A DNA stretch of 64,000 nt from Streptomyces cylindrosporus (GTDB lineage: Bacteria > Actinomycetota > Actinomycetes > Streptomycetales > Streptomycetaceae): the NCBI RefSeq assembly GCF_022698165.1, contig NZ_JALDAY010000014.1, positions 248,001 to 312,000 on the forward strand, read 5' to 3'. A program made the position numbers and the translations under genes. Positions 50,460 to 58,896 of this stretch are shown piece after piece. Position 1 is the stretch's first letter; every line of letters starts with the position of its first letter. The notes beneath the pieces are model-generated. The model saw only the letters and a program-made list of their open reading frames with translations, did no database searches and had not been told where the DNA came from.

Positions 50460-51131
50460 ATGAGCTCCACGACGACGAAGATCGAACCCCTGGGCGCGGT
50501 CCGTGAGCGTGTCCTGGCGAACCTGCGGCAGGAGATCATCGCGGGCCGCCTCCGCCCGGGCGACCGGCTGGTCGAACGGGATCTGGCCGAGCGCTTCGGG
50601 GTCTCCCGGGTGCCGGTGCGGGAGGCGATCCGCGCGCTGGTCGCGGAGGGTTTCGTGCACTTCGAGACACCGCGCCGCACGGTCGTCCGCAGGCTCACCC
50701 CGAACGACGTCCGGGAACTGTTCGAACTGCGCGAGGCCCTGGAGGTCTACGCCGCCGGTCTGGCCGCGTCGAACGCCACTCCTCAGGACCTGGCGGAGAT
50801 CCAGGAGCTCCTCGACCGCGCGGCCGACGCGACCGAGGCGGCGGACGCGGAGCTGATCACCGACATCAACAGCCGCCTGCACGACCGCATCGTGGCGATG
50901 GCCGGCAACAGCCTGCTCACAGCGGCCCTGGAACCGGTCGCCGGCCGACTGCGCTGGATGACCCGGCGCAACGAGGAGTGGCCCCAACTCCTGCTGGAGC
51001 ACCGCGAGTTGTACGAGGCGATCGCCTCCGGCGACCCGGACCGGGCCCGCGCCCACGCACTGGCCCATGTGCGGACCAATTACCGGTCGACGGTTCGCCA
51101 CCTCTTCGGGGAGACTGAACCGCCCGCGTGA
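50460..51131 (+). CDS. GntR family (FadR/FCD) transcriptional regulator
   Basis: 223 residues. Seen: the winged helix (about 12-75: VRERVLANLRQEIIAGRLRPGDRLVERDLAERFGVSRVPVREAIRAL in two parts; VEGF-type EGFVHFETPRRTVVRRL) and an FCD ligand domain (ELREALEVYAAGLAA; NSRLHDRIVAMAGNSLL; HRELYEAIASGDPDRARAHALAHV) with metal-binding Asp/His positions. The ATG is at 50460. Divergent from the permease-racemase unit and almost certainly its regulator via the palindrome at 50353-50368. Confidence 0.95.
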   Translation: MSSTTTKIEPLGAVRERVLANLRQEIIAGRLRPGDRLVERDLAERFGVSRVPVREAIRALVAEGFVHFETPRRTVVRRLTPNDVRELFELREALEVYAAGLAASNATPQDLAEIQELLDRAADATEAADAELITDINSRLHDRIVAMAGNSLLTAALEPVAGRLRWMTRRNEEWPQLLLEHRELYEAIASGDPDRARAHALAHVRTNYRSTVRHLFGETEPPA

Positions 51132-51171
51132 CGGCGAGGCACGGCGACCATTCATCCAGCGGGGGAAGACA

Positions 51172-51846
51172 GTGGCACGACCGGCACGTTTCGGCATCAC
51201 CCTTGCCATGCTCATGACCGTGGCACCGCTCGCCGCCTGCGGTTCGGGAGAGGACTCCACGACGGACGTGGCGCCCGCCAGGACCCTGAGCGCGGCGGAA
51301 CTGGAGAAGGCCACGGTCACCACGGCCGACCTCGACGGGTACGAGGTGCAGCGCGCCCTGTCCGCGACCTTCGCGTCGCGCAGGACGGCGGAGCCCTCGG
51401 AGTGCACGCCCCTCGCCCAGGCGCTGGGCGGCAGCAGCGGCTATGCGGCCACCGCGCGCGTCGCCCGTTCCGTCTCGCCGAACGCCAAGGGCCACGGGGT
51501 GCAGCTGACGCTCTCGTCGCACAGTGCCGAGGACGCCGTCCACGTGATGGACGCGCTGAAGAAGTCCGCCGAGAAGTGCGAGGCCTTCAAGGACGTCATG
51601 GCGGACTTCGACTACGAAGCCGTGGATGTCCGGTCCGGCACCGACTACGGCGACGACGCCGTGTCCCTGGAACTCACCCAGCTGCTGCCCGGTGACACGG
51701 TCCGGGTCCCGTACGCGGTGGTGGCCGTCCGGCAAGGGGCGACCATCGCGATGTTCACCACCTTCGTCAGACCCACGGCGGGCGGCAAGAGCTCGGCCGC
51801 CGAGCCCGAACCGGTCATCGAGGCGCAGTTGAAGAAGCTGTCCTGA
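51172..51846 (+). CDS. Secreted lipoprotein of unknown function
   Basis: 224 residues. Seen: a lipoprotein signal (RPARFGITLAMLMTVAPLAAC with lipobox LAAC, Cys about residue 22), then a soluble domain with LSAAELEKATVTTADLDGYEV and HGVQLTLSSHSAEDAVHVMDALKKSAEKC; three further Cys at most. Family not recognised by name; similar DUF-type lipoproteins are common in Streptomyces. The GTG at 51172 follows GGGGAAG. It is 40 bases after the GntR gene and its 3' end overlaps the convergent peptidase gene by 32 bases. Confidence 0.87.
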   Translation: MARPARFGITLAMLMTVAPLAACGSGEDSTTDVAPARTLSAAELEKATVTTADLDGYEVQRALSATFASRRTAEPSECTPLAQALGGSSGYAATARVARSVSPNAKGHGVQLTLSSHSAEDAVHVMDALKKSAEKCEAFKDVMADFDYEAVDVRSGTDYGDDAVSLELTQLLPGDTVRVPYAVVAVRQGATIAMFTTFVRPTAGGKSSAAEPEPVIEAQLKKLS

Positions 51847-52813
51847 GCGGTCGGAGCCCGGCGTACTTGTCCGTCGCCGCCACCAGTGCCTCACCCATGT
51901 CCGGCGCCCCCGCGTTGTGCCCCACCTCGTCGACCACGACCAACTCGCTCCCGTCCCAGGCCTGTTGGAGCCGCCAGGAGATCCCGAGCAGGTTGCCGAA
52001 GTCGAGGCCGCCCTGGACCAGCGTGCCCGGAATCCCCTTCAGCCGGTGCGCGTCGCGCAGCACGACACCCTCGTCGTTCCCCTCGCCGAGGAAGTGGTCG
52101 TTGCCGAAGTAGTGGGTGACCGTGCGTGCGAAGCCCATCCGGAACCCGGCGTCCTCGAACCGCTCGACCGACCTCGGCGGCGCCGGGATCGTCGCCGTCT
52201 CCCAGTCGGTCCAGGCCCGCGCCGCCCGCGTCCGCACCTCCGGGTCGGGCGACTCCAGCAGCCGGTTGTAGGCGGCGGCGAGGTTGGAGTCCCGTTCGCC
52301 CTCGGGCAGTTCGCTCACGAACCGCTCGAAGGCCTCGGGGAAGATCCGCCCAAGTCCTCTGGTCAGCAAGGCGACTTCGGCGTTGGAGCCGGTCGCGACC
52401 CCGGTGAGCACCATCTCGCTCACCGCCTCCGGATGCGTCTGCGCGTACCGCAGCCCGAGCACCGACCCAAAGGACACGCCCCACACCAGCCAGCGCCCGA
52501 TGCCCAGCTCCCGCCGCAGCAGCTCCAGATCGGCGATGAGGTGGCCCGTCGTGTTGACGCTCATGTCGGTGTCGTACGCGCTCGCGTTCGGCGTGGAGCG
52601 TCCGCAGCCGCGCTGGTCGAGGAGGACGATCCGGTAGGCGGCCGGGTCGAAGAGGCGCCGGAAGTACGGGGAGCAGCCGGAGCCGGGGCCGCCGTGCAGC
52701 ACGACCGCCGGCTTGCCGTCCGGGTTTCCGCAGGTCTCCCAGTACACGAGGTTGCCGTCGCCGACGTCGAGGAGGCCGTGGTCGTACGGTTCGATCTCCG
52801 GGTAGAGAGGCAT
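51815..52813 (-). CDS. pip: Proline iminopeptidase
   Basis: 332 residues, alpha/beta hydrolase of peptidase family S33 that removes N-terminal proline. Seen: the oxyanion motif LHGGPGSGCSPYFRRLFDP (39-57), LLDQRGCGRSTPNA, the nucleophile elbow WGVSFGSVLGL with Ser114, and the C-terminal VVDEVGHNAG with the catalytic His. A TACGGT sits exactly 6 bases before the ATG at 52813, so transcription is probably leaderless. The last about 10 residues (RPLRTASSTAPR) overlap the convergent lipoprotein gene and may be a recent read-through extension. Confidence 0.96.
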   Translation of the reverse strand: MPLYPEIEPYDHGLLDVGDGNLVYWETCGNPDGKPAVVLHGGPGSGCSPYFRRLFDPAAYRIVLLDQRGCGRSTPNASAYDTDMSVNTTGHLIADLELLRRELGIGRWLVWGVSFGSVLGLRYAQTHPEAVSEMVLTGVATGSNAEVALLTRGLGRIFPEAFERFVSELPEGERDSNLAAAYNRLLESPDPEVRTRAARAWTDWETATIPAPPRSVERFEDAGFRMGFARTVTHYFGNDHFLGEGNDEGVVLRDAHRLKGIPGTLVQGGLDFGNLLGISWRLQQAWDGSELVVVDEVGHNAGAPDMGEALVAATDKYAGLRPLRTASSTAPR

Positions 52814-52850
52814 CCGGGCACCGTAACCCTCCGCCCGCCGTGCCGCCTCC

Positions 52851-53543
52851 TCATTTCACCGGCAGCCCCGCCGCCTCCCCCGCCGTGCGCAGGACGGCCC
52901 GCAGCATCTCCGGGGTGAGCTTGCCGGTGAAGGTGTTGCGCTGGCTGACGTGGAAGCAGCCGAAGAGGTCGAGGCCGTCGAGCGGGACGCGGGTGCCGTG
53001 CCCGAAGGCGGGCCGGGGCCGCGGTACCGTCCAGCCCGCCTCGGCGAACGCGGGCAGCGCGGCCTGCCAGCCGAAGGCGCCGAGGACGACCACGGCACGC
53101 AGGGTCGGGCGCAGCAGCTTCAGCTCCTGGACGAGCCAGGGCCGGCAGGCGTCCCGCTCGCCCGGCGTCGGCTTGTTCTCGGGCGGGGCGCAGTGGACGG
53201 GCGCGGTGATGCGCACGCCGTGCAGTTCGAGGCCGTCGTCGATGCTCACCGAGGTGGGCTGGGAGGCGAGCCCCACGTCGTACAGCGCCCGGTACAGCAC
53301 ATCGCCGGAGCGGTCGCCGGTGAACATGCGGCCGGTGCGGTTGCCGCCGTGCGCGGCGGGGGCGAGGCCGATGATCAGCAGCGGGGCGTCGGCGGGCCCG
53401 AAGCCGGGGACCGGGCGTGCCCAGTAGTCCCAGTCCTGGAAGGCGGCCCGCTTGGTCCGCCCGACCTCCTCCCGCCACGCCACGAGCCGGGGGCAGGCCA
53501 CGCATCCGGCGACCCGGTCGTCGAGGAGGGCGAGACTGTCCAT
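52851..53543 (-). CDS. Uracil-DNA glycosylase family 5 (UdgB)
   Basis: 230 residues. Seen: four iron-sulfur cysteines (Cys14, Cys17, Cys118, Cys133), the active-site motif LIIGLAPAAHGGNRTGRMFTGD (57-78; family 5 has Ala in place of the catalytic Asp/Asn of motif A), and the C-terminal FHVSQRNTFTGKL (H-P/V-SQ-N motif). Known: UdgB removes uracil, hypoxanthine and other deaminated bases in base excision repair of high-GC organisms. TACCGT ends 7 bases before the ATG (leaderless), but no TTGTC element accompanies it, so it is not part of the damage regulon seen here. Confidence 0.95.
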   Translation of the reverse strand: MDSLALLDDRVAGCVACPRLVAWREEVGRTKRAAFQDWDYWARPVPGFGPADAPLLIIGLAPAAHGGNRTGRMFTGDRSGDVLYRALYDVGLASQPTSVSIDDGLELHGVRITAPVHCAPPENKPTPGERDACRPWLVQELKLLRPTLRAVVVLGAFGWQAALPAFAEAGWTVPRPRPAFGHGTRVPLDGLDLFGCFHVSQRNTFTGKLTPEMLRAVLRTAGEAAGLPVK

Positions 53544-53616
53544 GCGTCAACGGTATGGCCCAAGGAACCCCGCCGTCAGCGCGCTCCCGACGGCGGCGAC
53601 GGCGCATGCTGGAGGC

Positions 53617-53835
53617 ATGGACGCGCATCCCAGTGTGGTCGTGCTCCCGCCGGAACCGGACGGCGGACGGCAGGTGACGGTCGACGGCGAGGCCACGGGC
53701 ACCGCATACAGCCTGTTCGACGTGCTGGACATCGTGCACCGGGCGGGCCTGCCGGCCGAGGACCGGGCGGTCGACGACCCCGAGCTGATCGAGTGGCGGG
53801 GCGGCGGACCGTACGAGTGGGGCAACACGCCATAG
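53617..53835 (+). CDS. Small conserved hypothetical protein
   Basis: 72 residues: HPSVVVLPPEPDGGRQVTVD near the N-terminus, then TAYSLFDVLDIVHRAGLP and DPELIEWRGGGPYEWGNTP. Function not recognised. The pattern, two short beta strands with a helix, and an acidic, Pro/Gly-rich end, is conserved in Streptomyces from memory. GGAGG lies too close to the ATG at 53617 to serve it well, so the start may be leaderless or slightly different. It converges with the MFS gene; only 7 bases separate the stops. Confidence 0.72.
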   Translation: MDAHPSVVVLPPEPDGGRQVTVDGEATGTAYSLFDVLDIVHRAGLPAEDRAVDDPELIEWRGGGPYEWGNTP

Positions 53836-53842
53836 CCCCTGG

Positions 53843-55183
53843 TCAGGCCTCCGCGTCGGTGCTCGCGGGCACCGCCCGCGCCGGAGCCGGCGTGGCCGGT
53901 GCCGGGCGTGGCATGAGCAGCAGCGCGATCATGGCTACGGCGCAGCAGCCGATGATGTACCAGCTGACGCCGGTGCTGGAGCCGGTGTGCTCCAGGATCG
54001 CCGTGGCGATGAGCGGCGCCGGTCCGCCCGCGATGACCGAGGCGAGCTGGTAGCCGAGCCCGGCGCCGCTGTAGCGGACGTTCGTGCCGAAGCCCTCGGC
54101 GATCAGCGCGGCCTGGGGGCCGTACTGGATGTCGTGGAAGACCAGGGAGAGCACGATCGCGAGCAGGACCAGCCCGGAGCTGCCCGTGTCGAGCAGCCCG
54201 AAGTACGGGAACGCGAAGGCGGCCGTGCAGACGATGCCGATGCCGTAGATCCTGCGTCGTCCGAAGCGGTCGGAGAGGTGGCCGAACAACGGCACGCTGA
54301 CCAGGCCTACGGCCGCCGCGACGAGGGTGTAGTTCAGCAGGTCGCCGCGGGGAAGGCCGAGCTCCTTCGTGCCGTAGGTGAGCACGAAGGTGATGAAGAG
54401 GTAGAACGGCGCCTGCTCCGACATCCGCACGAAGGCCGAGGTCAGCACGGTGAGCGGCTGGTGCCGCAGCACGCTCCAGACCGGCTGCCGCACGAGCACC
54501 CGCTCCTGCTTCACCTCGGTGAAGGCCGGGCTCTCCAGCACGCGCAGCCGCACGTACAGCCCGACGCCGATCAGTACCGCGCTGGCGAGGAAGGGGATCC
54601 GCCAGCCCCAGCTGTCGAAGGCGTCGCCGGAGCTGGTGGCGTTCATCAGCTTGACCATGCCCGTGGAGGCGAGGAGCCCGAGCGGCACGCCGAGCTGCGG
54701 CCAGCTGGCCATCAGCCCGCGGCGGCGTTCGGAGCCCCACTCCATGGACAGCAGCACCGAGCCGCCCCACTCCCCGCCGACGCCGATGCCCTGGACGACC
54801 CGCAGCAGCACCAGCAGCAGGGGCGCGGCGAGACCGAAGGTGGCGTAACCCGGGAGCAGGCCGATGAGGAAGGTGCTGGCACCCATCAGGATCAGGGTGG
54901 TCACGAGGGTGGACTTGCGGCCGATCCGGTCCCCGACGTGCCCGAAGATCGCCGCGCCGAGCGGGCGCGCCGCGAACCCCACGAACTGCGTGGCGAACGA
55001 GGCGAGCACCCCGGCGTACGGCTCCGCGCCGGGAAAGAACACGTGCGGGAAGACCAGGGCCGCGGCGGTGCCGTAGAGGAAGAAGTCGTACCACTCGATC
55101 GCGGTACCGACCGTGGCGGCGACCACGGCCCGGCGGCGGTGCCGGTGCATCGCTTCGGGGACGGGGGACTCCTGCGCGGTCAT
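53843..55183 (-). CDS. MFS transporter, metabolite:H+ symporter (MHS) type
   Basis: 446 residues with 12 predicted helices. Seen: the N-terminal GTAIEWYDFFLYGTAAALVFPHVFFPG and the loop 2-3 motif GHVGDRIGRKSTL, typical of the MHS group (ProP, ShiA, KgtP relatives); FGHLSDRFGRRRIY is the second-half repeat. Known substrates are betaine, proline, shikimate, alpha-ketoglutarate and other small acids; not decidable here. The ATG at 55183 follows GGGAG. It lies downstream of the XRE regulator gene with about 50 bases between, possibly one unit. Confidence 0.95.
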   Translation of the reverse strand: MTAQESPVPEAMHRHRRRAVVAATVGTAIEWYDFFLYGTAAALVFPHVFFPGAEPYAGVLASFATQFVGFAARPLGAAIFGHVGDRIGRKSTLVTTLILMGASTFLIGLLPGYATFGLAAPLLLVLLRVVQGIGVGGEWGGSVLLSMEWGSERRRGLMASWPQLGVPLGLLASTGMVKLMNATSSGDAFDSWGWRIPFLASAVLIGVGLYVRLRVLESPAFTEVKQERVLVRQPVWSVLRHQPLTVLTSAFVRMSEQAPFYLFITFVLTYGTKELGLPRGDLLNYTLVAAAVGLVSVPLFGHLSDRFGRRRIYGIGIVCTAAFAFPYFGLLDTGSSGLVLLAIVLSLVFHDIQYGPQAALIAEGFGTNVRYSGAGLGYQLASVIAGGPAPLIATAILEHTGSSTGVSWYIIGCCAVAMIALLLMPRPAPATPAPARAVPASTDAEA

Positions 55184-55233
55184 GGCGGCTCCCGAACGGG
55201 GTGCGGTGAGCGTGCTCCCCGGCCGCGGACATG

Positions 55234-56103
55234 TCAAGAGGGGGTGCGGTCGCGAGGTGAGTGCGCCGATACGGCGGTGAGGTCGCCCAGCATCCGCAGT
55301 GCCGCCTCGCACGGGGAGCCGGGCTCGGCGGTGTAGGCGATCAGCCGCTGGCCGGAGCTGCCGGGGATGTCGAGGTTCTCGAAGGCGAGGTCCATCGGGC
55401 CGACCAGCGGGTGGTGCAGGCGTTTGACGCCCGAGGTGCAGGTGCGCACCGGATGCCTGGCCCACAGGGAGGCGAACTCCCCTGACTTCATGGAGAGTTC
55501 GCCGATCAGCTCGGCCAGCCGCCGGTCGTCGGGGTGCCGTCCCGCCACCAACCGCAGGGAGGCGACGGCGAGTTGGGCCTCCTCCGCCCGGTCCGGGTAG
55601 AGGTCCCGGTAGCGCTCGTCCAGGAAGAGCATCCGGATCAGATTGGGGTGGGCGTCCGGCTCCAGGTGCCCGGCGAGCAGCGCGTGCCCGAGCCGGTTCC
55701 AGGCGAGGACGTCACCGCGCCGGTCCAGGACGAGGGCCGGCACCTCGGTCATGGCGGTGAGCAACTGCCTGGCCGACGCGCTGACTTGAGGGACACGCGC
55801 CGAGGTCGCCCGGGACGGGGAGGCGGGCCGGGCGAGGCGCTTCAGATGCGCCGTCTCGTCCTCGCTCAGCCGCAGCGTGCGCGCGATCGCCTCCAGCACG
55901 GAGTCCGAGGCGCCGTTCCCGCGACCCTGCTCCAGGCGCGTGTAGTGCGTGACGCTGACGCCCGCGAGCATGGCCAGCTCCTCGCGGCGCAGCCCCGCGA
56001 CACGGCGGCGGCCCGGCTGCGGGCCGATCCCGACGTCCTCCGGACGCACCGCGGCACGGCGGGACTTGAGGAACTCCCCCAGCTCGGACAATGCCTCCAC
56101 CAC
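55234..56103 (-). CDS. XRE family regulator with MmyB-like ligand domain
   Basis: 289 residues. An N-terminal HTH (about 5-75: LGEFLKSRRAAVRPEDVGI, RVAGLRREELAMLAGVSVTHYTRLEQGR) is followed by the MmyB-like C-terminal PAS-type domain (PALVLDRRGDVLAWNRLGHALLAGH; RLVAGRHPDDRRLAELIGELSMKSGEFASLWARHPV; GVKRLHHPLVGPMDLAFENLDIPGSSGQRLIAYTAEPGSPCEAAL in parts). Known: MmyB-type proteins bind fatty-acid-like ligands and repress divergent efflux or oxidoreductase genes. It is divergent from the DHA2 MFS gene with a strong inverted repeat between them. Confidence 0.94.
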   Translation of the reverse strand: MVEALSELGEFLKSRRAAVRPEDVGIGPQPGRRRVAGLRREELAMLAGVSVTHYTRLEQGRGNGASDSVLEAIARTLRLSEDETAHLKRLARPASPSRATSARVPQVSASARQLLTAMTEVPALVLDRRGDVLAWNRLGHALLAGHLEPDAHPNLIRMLFLDERYRDLYPDRAEEAQLAVASLRLVAGRHPDDRRLAELIGELSMKSGEFASLWARHPVRTCTSGVKRLHHPLVGPMDLAFENLDIPGSSGQRLIAYTAEPGSPCEAALRMLGDLTAVSAHSPRDRTPS

Positions 56104-56157
56104 CGCCTCCTCGGTCTCACCCCCATGATGCCCGCCGCCCCGCCCGAACGGGATCGC

Positions 56158-56186
56158 CGTGGGTGGTCACGCCATGACCACCCACG
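56158..56186. promoter_or_regulatory. Operator candidate: 12-bp inverted repeat, 5-bp spacer
   Basis: CGTGGGTGGTCA (56158-56169) and TGACCACCCACG (56175-56186) are perfect inverted repeats flanking CGCCA. It lies between the XRE gene (start 56103) and the efflux gene (start 56314), a suitable dimer site for autoregulation and control of efflux. Confidence 0.8.
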
Positions 56187-56313
56187 AGGGGGTTCTGGCT
56201 CGCCCCACCGAGCCGCGCGAGCCTTCCTGCACGACACCGCACTCCGCGATCCGCAATCCGCGCGACGGCACCGCCCGTCGCCGATTCGGCCTGTCAGGAA
56301 GGGTTACGACGTC

Positions 56314-57720
56314 ATGACCGCCATCGATCCGAGGGCCCCCGGCACCACGGCCCCCGCCGCCCTCACCCCCCGCCTCCGTCTGGTGCTGGTCCTCCTCCTC
56401 GCCGCCCAGTTCATGCTGGCCGTGGACTTCTCGATCCTGAACGTCGCCCTCCCCGTGATCGGCGACGGCCTGGGCTTCTCGCTGGCGCACCTCCAGTGGA
56501 TCGGTACGGCGTTCGCCCTGTGCGCGGCCGGGTTCACCCTGCTCTTCGGCCGGATCGCGGACCTGTTCGGCCGCCGCCGGCTGTTCCTCGGCGGCCTCGC
56601 CGTCCTGGGTGCCGCCTCGCTGCTGGGCGGCCTGGCACAGAGCCCGGAGGTGCTGATCACCGCGCGGGTCCTCCAGGGTCTGGCGACCGCCGCGGTCACC
56701 CCGGCCGCGCTGTCCCTGCTGACCACGTCGTTCCCGGAGGGGCCGCTGCGGGAGAAGGCGCTCGGCCTCAACGGGGCGCTGATGTCGGCCGGTTTCACCA
56801 CCGGCGCGATCCTCGGCGGCCTCCTGACCGATCTCCTGTCCTGGCGCTGGGCGTTCTTCGTCAACGTCCCGGTGGCCCTCGCCGTGCTCCTCGTCGCCCC
56901 GACGGTCGTCGAGGAGTCCCGCCCGGACGAACGCCCGAAGCTGGACCTGCCCGGCGCGGCCACCGTCACCCTCGGCCTGCTGGCGGTCGTCCTCGGCCTC
57001 ACCCGGGCCGGCGAGTCCGGCTGGGGCTCCCCCGCCGCCCTGCTGCCGCTCGCGGCCGGCGTCGTACTGCTGCTGGTCTTCCTCGGCGTCGAGCGCCGGG
57101 TCGCCGCCCCGCTGGTGCCCCTGTCCGTGCTCGGCAGGCGCTCCGTGGCCTGGGGAAACGCCGTCGGTCTGATCGCGTTCCTGACCGAGACCTCGCTCGT
57201 CTTCCTCCTCACCCTCTACCTCCAGGAGGTGCTCGGATTCTCCCCGCTGGCCGCCGGTCTGAGCTTCGGCGTGCTCGGTCTGGGTACGGTCGTCGGCGGC
57301 TCCGTCGCCCCCCGGGTCATCGGGCGGATCGGCAGCCGTGCCGCCCTGCTCGCCGGTGGTGTCACCCAGGCCCTCGCCACGGCCGCCCTGCTGGGCCTCG
57401 GCGACACCCGCTCCTCGCTGTGGCTGCTGCTGACCTGCACCTTCGTCGGCGGGGTCGGGAACATGCTGGTCATCGTCGGCTTCATGGTCACCGCGACCTC
57501 GGGCCTTGCCGACCACGAGCAGGGCCTGGCCACCGGGCTCGCCACCATGACTCAGCAGATCGGCATCACCATGGGCACGCCGGTCATGAGCGCGGTCGCC
57601 ACGGCCGCCATGACGGGTTCCGGCACCGCGGCGGTCCTCGGCGGCCTCAAGACGGCGATCGCGGTGAACGCGGCCGTCGTACTCCTCGGCGTCTTCGGCG
57701 GATGCCGGACATCGAAGTGA
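56314..57720 (+). CDS. MFS drug-efflux transporter (DHA2/EmrB-QacA type)
   Basis: 468 residues with about 14 hydrophobic helices. Seen: FMLAVDFSILNVALPVIGDGLGFS (motif D1), LQWIGTAFALCAAGFTLLFGRIADLFGRRRLFLGG with motif A, ALMSAGFTTGAILGGLLTDLLSWRWAFFVNVPVAL with motif C-type Gly/Pro residues, all diagnostic for DHA2. The ATG at 56314 follows GGAAGGG. Its expression is probably controlled by the divergent XRE/MmyB regulator and its palindrome. Substrates are unknown. Confidence 0.95.
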   Translation: MTAIDPRAPGTTAPAALTPRLRLVLVLLLAAQFMLAVDFSILNVALPVIGDGLGFSLAHLQWIGTAFALCAAGFTLLFGRIADLFGRRRLFLGGLAVLGAASLLGGLAQSPEVLITARVLQGLATAAVTPAALSLLTTSFPEGPLREKALGLNGALMSAGFTTGAILGGLLTDLLSWRWAFFVNVPVALAVLLVAPTVVEESRPDERPKLDLPGAATVTLGLLAVVLGLTRAGESGWGSPAALLPLAAGVVLLLVFLGVERRVAAPLVPLSVLGRRSVAWGNAVGLIAFLTETSLVFLLTLYLQEVLGFSPLAAGLSFGVLGLGTVVGGSVAPRVIGRIGSRAALLAGGVTQALATAALLGLGDTRSSLWLLLTCTFVGGVGNMLVIVGFMVTATSGLADHEQGLATGLATMTQQIGITMGTPVMSAVATAAMTGSGTAAVLGGLKTAIAVNAAVVLLGVFGGCRTSK

Positions 57721-57763
57721 AAACCGTGCGGGGCACCCGGGCCACGGGAGCTAGGGTCGGAAC

Positions 57764-58261
57764 ATGGCTGACGAGCAGGAAAGCGGGCGGGACCCCGTCG
57801 AGACGACCGTCGACCCCGCGGTGGCCGCCGCGATCGCCGCCGCCGAGGCGGCCGGGCCCGCGGACGGCGCGTCCGTGCGGGTCGACAGCTGGATCTGGGC
57901 GGTACGGCTGATCAAGACCCGCTCACTCGGCGCCACCGCCTGCAAGGGCGGCCATGTGCGGGTGAACGGCCAGAACGTGAAGCCCTCGCACTCCCTGCGC
58001 ATCGGCGACGAGGTGCGGCTGCGCCACGAAGGCCGGGAGCGGATCGTCGTCGTCAAGCGCCTGATCCGCAAGCGCGTCGGCGCCCCCGTGGCGGTTCAGT
58101 GCTACGTCGACAACTCGCCTCCCCCGCCGCCCCGCGAGGCCGTCGCCCCCATCGGCATCCGCGACCGCGGCACCGGCCGCCCCACCAAGCGCGACCGCCG
58201 CGACCTGGAACGTCTGCGCGGCCTGATGGGCGGCGGCGCGGAGCGTCCGGGCCGGCACTGA
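57764..58261 (+). CDS. S4-domain RNA-binding protein (Hsp15-like)
   Basis: 165 residues. An acidic N-terminal lead (about 1-36) precedes an S4 domain (VRVDSWIWAVRLIKTRSLGATACKGGHVRVNGQNVKPSHSLRIGDEVRL in parts, about 38-85), then VVVKRLIRKRVGAPVAVQCYVD and a basic Pro/Arg-rich tail. Known: Hsp15-type proteins bind stalled 50S subunits carrying nascent chains. TAGGGT at 57752-57757 is 6 bases before the ATG, so the message is probably leaderless. A strong terminator follows 6 bases after the stop. Confidence 0.93.
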   Translation: MADEQESGRDPVETTVDPAVAAAIAAAEAAGPADGASVRVDSWIWAVRLIKTRSLGATACKGGHVRVNGQNVKPSHSLRIGDEVRLRHEGRERIVVVKRLIRKRVGAPVAVQCYVDNSPPPPPREAVAPIGIRDRGTGRPTKRDRRDLERLRGLMGGGAERPGRH

Positions 58262-58267
58262 CCCGGA

Positions 58268-58322
58268 CGTACGACGGAGGTGGCGGCCGGCATGAACACC
58301 CGGCCGCCACCTCCGTCGTACG
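58268..58322. terminator. Bidirectional terminator with a perfect 23-bp stem
   Basis: Arms at 58268-58290 and 58300-58322 are perfectly complementary over 23 bp (outer ends CGTACGACGG / CCGTCGTACG) with a 9-base loop. It fills the gap between the convergent S4 and DoxX genes. No U-run. One of the clearest hairpins in the window. Confidence 0.95.
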
Positions 58323-58325
58323 GGC

Positions 58326-58781
58326 TCAGGCCCGTCGTCGTACCAGATTCACCAGCTCCCGGTTGGAGCCCCGCCGCGCCCAGGCGATCAGCAGCAGCGG
58401 CACGATCAGGATCAGCGGTGTCGCCGCGTTCTCGCCGCCGAAGACGATCAGCTGGACGAAGAACGCCCCGAGCATGAGCAGGCTCAGCGCGCCCGCGGCC
58501 ACCGACTGCAGCACCGGGATCAACAGGGCCACCGCACCGGCGAGTTCGAGCGCGCCGATGGTGTACATGCCCGCGCTGCCCCAGCCGATCTCGTGGAAGG
58601 CGTCCACGGCGTAGGAGTTCGCGATCAGCTTGGGCAGGGCGCTCGCGATGCCGTAGAAGAGGGCGAGCACGACCTGCAGGGTGCGCAGGGCGATCCGGGC
58701 GCGGCGGCCGCGGGCGGTCGCGGACTCGGCGACGACGGTGGCGGACGAGCCGGAAGCGAGGGGGACGGTGGTCTCGGACAT
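58326..58781 (-). CDS. DoxX family membrane protein
   Basis: 151 residues with four hydrophobic helices: ALRTLQVVLALFYGIASALPKLIA, GMYTIGALELAGAVALLIPVL, VAAGALSLLMLGAFFVQLIVFG and ATPLILIVPLLLIAWARRG. The DoxX pattern includes the first-helix LALFYGIASALPKL and GALELAGAVALLIP. Known: DoxX-like proteins are quinol-oxidase subunits in archaea and redox-stress membrane factors in mycobacteria. The ATG at 58781 follows AGGAG. Confidence 0.92.
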   Translation of the reverse strand: MSETTVPLASGSSATVVAESATARGRRARIALRTLQVVLALFYGIASALPKLIANSYAVDAFHEIGWGSAGMYTIGALELAGAVALLIPVLQSVAAGALSLLMLGAFFVQLIVFGGENAATPLILIVPLLLIAWARRGSNRELVNLVRRRA

Positions 58782-58850
58782 GAGGTTCTCCTGCGGTGAG
58801 CGGTTGGTGTCGCTGTCGCAGGGATAGACCGGGGTGCGCGTCCGAACTCA

Positions 58851-58890
58851 TCGGTGGGAAGGGAAGGGAATCGGTGGGAAGGGAAGGGAA
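58851..58890. repeat. 20-bp perfect tandem duplication
   Basis: TCGGTGGGAAGGGAAGGGAA occurs twice back to back (58851-58870 and 58871-58890), between the DoxX start and the stop of the acyltransferase-like gene. Purine-rich. Confidence 0.95.
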
Positions 58891-58896
58891 AGCGAA

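Noticed and set aside
53541..53570. Damage promoter before the uracil-DNA glycosylase
   Set aside because: The -10 (TACCGT) is well placed but the bases where TTGTCRGTG should lie do not match.
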